Shown here in pieces: positions 5,481 to 6,644 of a stretch of DNA of 6,644 nt. The notes below the pieces were generated by a model, which worked only from the letters and a program-made list of their open reading frames with translations, was not told the origin of the DNA and ran no database searches. The position numbers and the translations under genes were made by a program. How positions within the stretch are numbered: position 1 is the first letter of the stretch; every line of letters begins with the position of its first letter. Origin of the DNA: DATFWK01 sp035259345 (GTDB lineage Bacteria; Actinomycetota; Thermoleophilia; Miltoncostaeales; Miltoncostaeaceae); NCBI GenBank assembly GCA_035259345.1, contig DATFWK010000113.1, positions 1 through 6,644 of the forward strand, given 5' to 3'.

Positions 5481-6530
5481 GTGACCCGGATCGACCTGCG
5501 CTCCGACACCGTCACCCTCCCGACCGCGGCGATGCGGGCGGCGATGGCGGACGCGCCGGTCGGCGACGACCAGTTCGGGGAGGACCCCTCCGTGAACCGC
5601 CTCCAGGCGCGGGTCGCGGAGCTGCTCGGCAAGGAGGCCGCGCTCTGGCTGCCGAGCGGCACGATGGCCAACCAGGTGGCCCTGCGGGTGCTGACCCGTC
5701 CTGGCGACGACGTGGTCCTGCCGGGGGAGTCCCACGTCGCCTGGCACGAGACCGGCGCGGCGGCGGCCAACGCGGGCGTCCAGTTCACGGAGATCGGCTC
5801 CCGCGGCACCTTCACGGTCGACGAGCTGGTCGGCGCCGCCAAGCCGCGCGGCCACATCGTCTACCCGCCGACGACGCTCGTCGTGATCGAGAACACCCAC
5901 AACCGGGCGGGCGGGGTGGTGTTCCCCGAGGACGCGCTCGAGGCCGTGACGGCAGAGGCGAGGGCGCTCGGTCTGGCCACCTACCTCGACGGCGCCCGGA
6001 TCTGGAACGCCGCAGTCGCGAGCGGGCGGCCGCCGGCCGACCTGGCCGATCCGTTCGACCTCGTCGGGGTCGCCTTCTCGAAGGGGCTCGGCGCGCCGGG
6101 CGGCTCGATGCTCGCCGGCTCCGCAGAGACGATCGCCACCGCGACGCGCTACCGCCGCATGGCCGGCGGGGCAATGCGGCAGGCCGGCTTCTTCGCGGCC
6201 GCGGCCCTCCACGCCCTTGAGCACCACGCCGATCGCCTCGCCGAGGACCACGCCAACGCCCGGCTCATCGCCGAGCGTCTGGCCACGAGCTCGCTCGCGG
6301 ACGTCGACCTCGACCTCGTCCAGACGAACATCGTGCTGATCCGCCTGCCCGACGGCGCGCCCGACTCCGCGGCGGTCGTCGCCGCGGCCGCCGAGCGGGG
6401 CGTGCTCACCTTCCCGTTCGGGCCGCGGCTGGTGCGCCTGGTGACGCACCTCAACGTCAGCCGCGAGGAGTGCGGCGAGGCCGCGGACCTGCTGGTGCAG
6501 GCAATCGACGCGGCCGCGGCCGCGCCCTGA
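5481..6530 (+). CDS. ltaE: Low-specificity L-threonine aldolase (PLP-dependent)
   Basis: This 349-residue, fold-type I PLP enzyme cleaves L-threonine or L-allo-threonine to glycine and acetaldehyde in the cytoplasm. The N-terminus IDLRSDTVTLPT (4-15) is the classic family start. GDDQFGEDPSVNRL (28-41), LWLPSGTMANQVAL (55-68), ESHVAWHE with the ring-stacking H85, ENTHNRAGG (137-145), YLDGARIWNA (168-177, D170 and R173) and FSKGLGAPGGS with the PLP-linking K201 follow in order. R319 in LVRLVTH is the expected carboxylate-binding arginine. All key residues are present and length is normal. The GTG at 5481 is chosen because family members start at the IDLRSD motif; a GTG at 5469 is the alternative, and neither has a clear ribosome binding site. 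The long upstream open frame lies antisense to the oxidoreductase gene and is not coding. The gene is divergent from that oxidoreductase, so it is probably an independent unit. Confidence 0.95.
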   Translation: MTRIDLRSDTVTLPTAAMRAAMADAPVGDDQFGEDPSVNRLQARVAELLGKEAALWLPSGTMANQVALRVLTRPGDDVVLPGESHVAWHETGAAAANAGVQFTEIGSRGTFTVDELVGAAKPRGHIVYPPTTLVVIENTHNRAGGVVFPEDALEAVTAEARALGLATYLDGARIWNAAVASGRPPADLADPFDLVGVAFSKGLGAPGGSMLAGSAETIATATRYRRMAGGAMRQAGFFAAAALHALEHHADRLAEDHANARLIAERLATSSLADVDLDLVQTNIVLIRLPDGAPDSAAVVAAAAERGVLTFPFGPRLVRLVTHLNVSREECGEAADLLVQAIDAAAAAP

Positions 6531-6644
6531 TCAGGCGGCCGCGCCGACCGCGAGCAGCAGGCCGTTCCCGGACGGGTCGCGGATCAGGACGCCGTCCTCG
6601 CGTGCCTCCGGCTCCTGGCCGCCTGCGGCGCGCGCGAGGACCCG
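6531..6644 (-). CDS. Probable VOC/glyoxalase-fold protein, C-terminal fragment (runs off right edge)
   Basis: On the minus strand 37 codons run from the window edge to a TGA at 6533-6531. The readable end is a short linker followed by REDGVLIRDPSGNGLLLAVG, which fits the last strand of vicinal-oxygen-chelate (glyoxalase/bleomycin-resistance/dioxygenase) proteins: a D-P-x-G-N turn followed by a hydrophobic strand. The start and all other metal-binding positions lie outside the window, so substrate and reaction cannot be judged. Its stop directly abuts the threonine aldolase stop in a convergent arrangement with no intergenic base. Confidence 0.62.
   Translation of the reverse strand, partial: RVLARAAGGQEPEAREDGVLIRDPSGNGLLLAVGAAA

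Noticed and set aside
1..6644. Mobile element, CRISPR array, tRNA or phage remnant
   Set aside because: No direct-repeat array, transposase or integrase motif, or cloverleaf-like sequence was seen, and gene composition is uniform across the window.

Overview
The window is very GC-rich throughout, with strong G/C bias at third codon positions, several GTG starts, and GGAGG-type ribosome binding sites. Its gene content includes a MEDS-domain sensor, a bestrophin-like DUF4239 membrane protein, an F420/deazaflavin-type (DUF385) oxidoreductase and a cysteine-free TraR/DksA-like protein. Together these point to an actinomycete, possibly a soil lineage such as Thermoleophilia; the class is an inference. 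The stretch looks like ordinary chromosome: no mobile element, CRISPR array, tRNA or rRNA was seen.

Layout. (1) Bases 1-1278, minus strand: a DUF4239 membrane protein (478-1278) followed downstream by the N-terminal 141 residues of a MEDS-domain sensor (1-423) that runs off the left edge. (2) Bases 1279-1419: a divergent intergenic region. (3) Bases 1420-2776, plus strand: an aldo/keto reductase, then a short DksA-like protein that has lost all zinc-finger cysteines. (4) Bases 2781-2814: a perfect 14-bp hairpin between convergent genes, probably a bidirectional terminator. (5) Bases 2823-5453, minus strand: a compact four-gene unit in the transcription order deazaflavin-type oxidoreductase, SUMF1/FGE-like protein, MIP18-type metal-sulfur assembly factor, amidohydrolase. 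(6) Bases 5481-6530, plus strand: a low-specificity L-threonine aldolase. (7) Bases 6531-6644, minus strand: the C-terminal 37 residues of a probable VOC/glyoxalase-fold protein, whose stop abuts the aldolase stop.

How the genes may work together. The minus-strand four-gene unit is the most interesting part. The last three genes are tightly packed (a 4-nt overlap, then a 3-nt gap), so co-expression is likely. The SUMF1-like protein lacks the catalytic cysteine motif of true formylglycine-generating enzymes, and the amidohydrolase has a non-standard metal site. A metal-sulfur assembly factor lies between them. I infer a small metal-dependent catabolic or modification module of unknown substrate; nothing in the sequence gives the substrate. 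The remaining genes look like independent housekeeping or stress-related functions.
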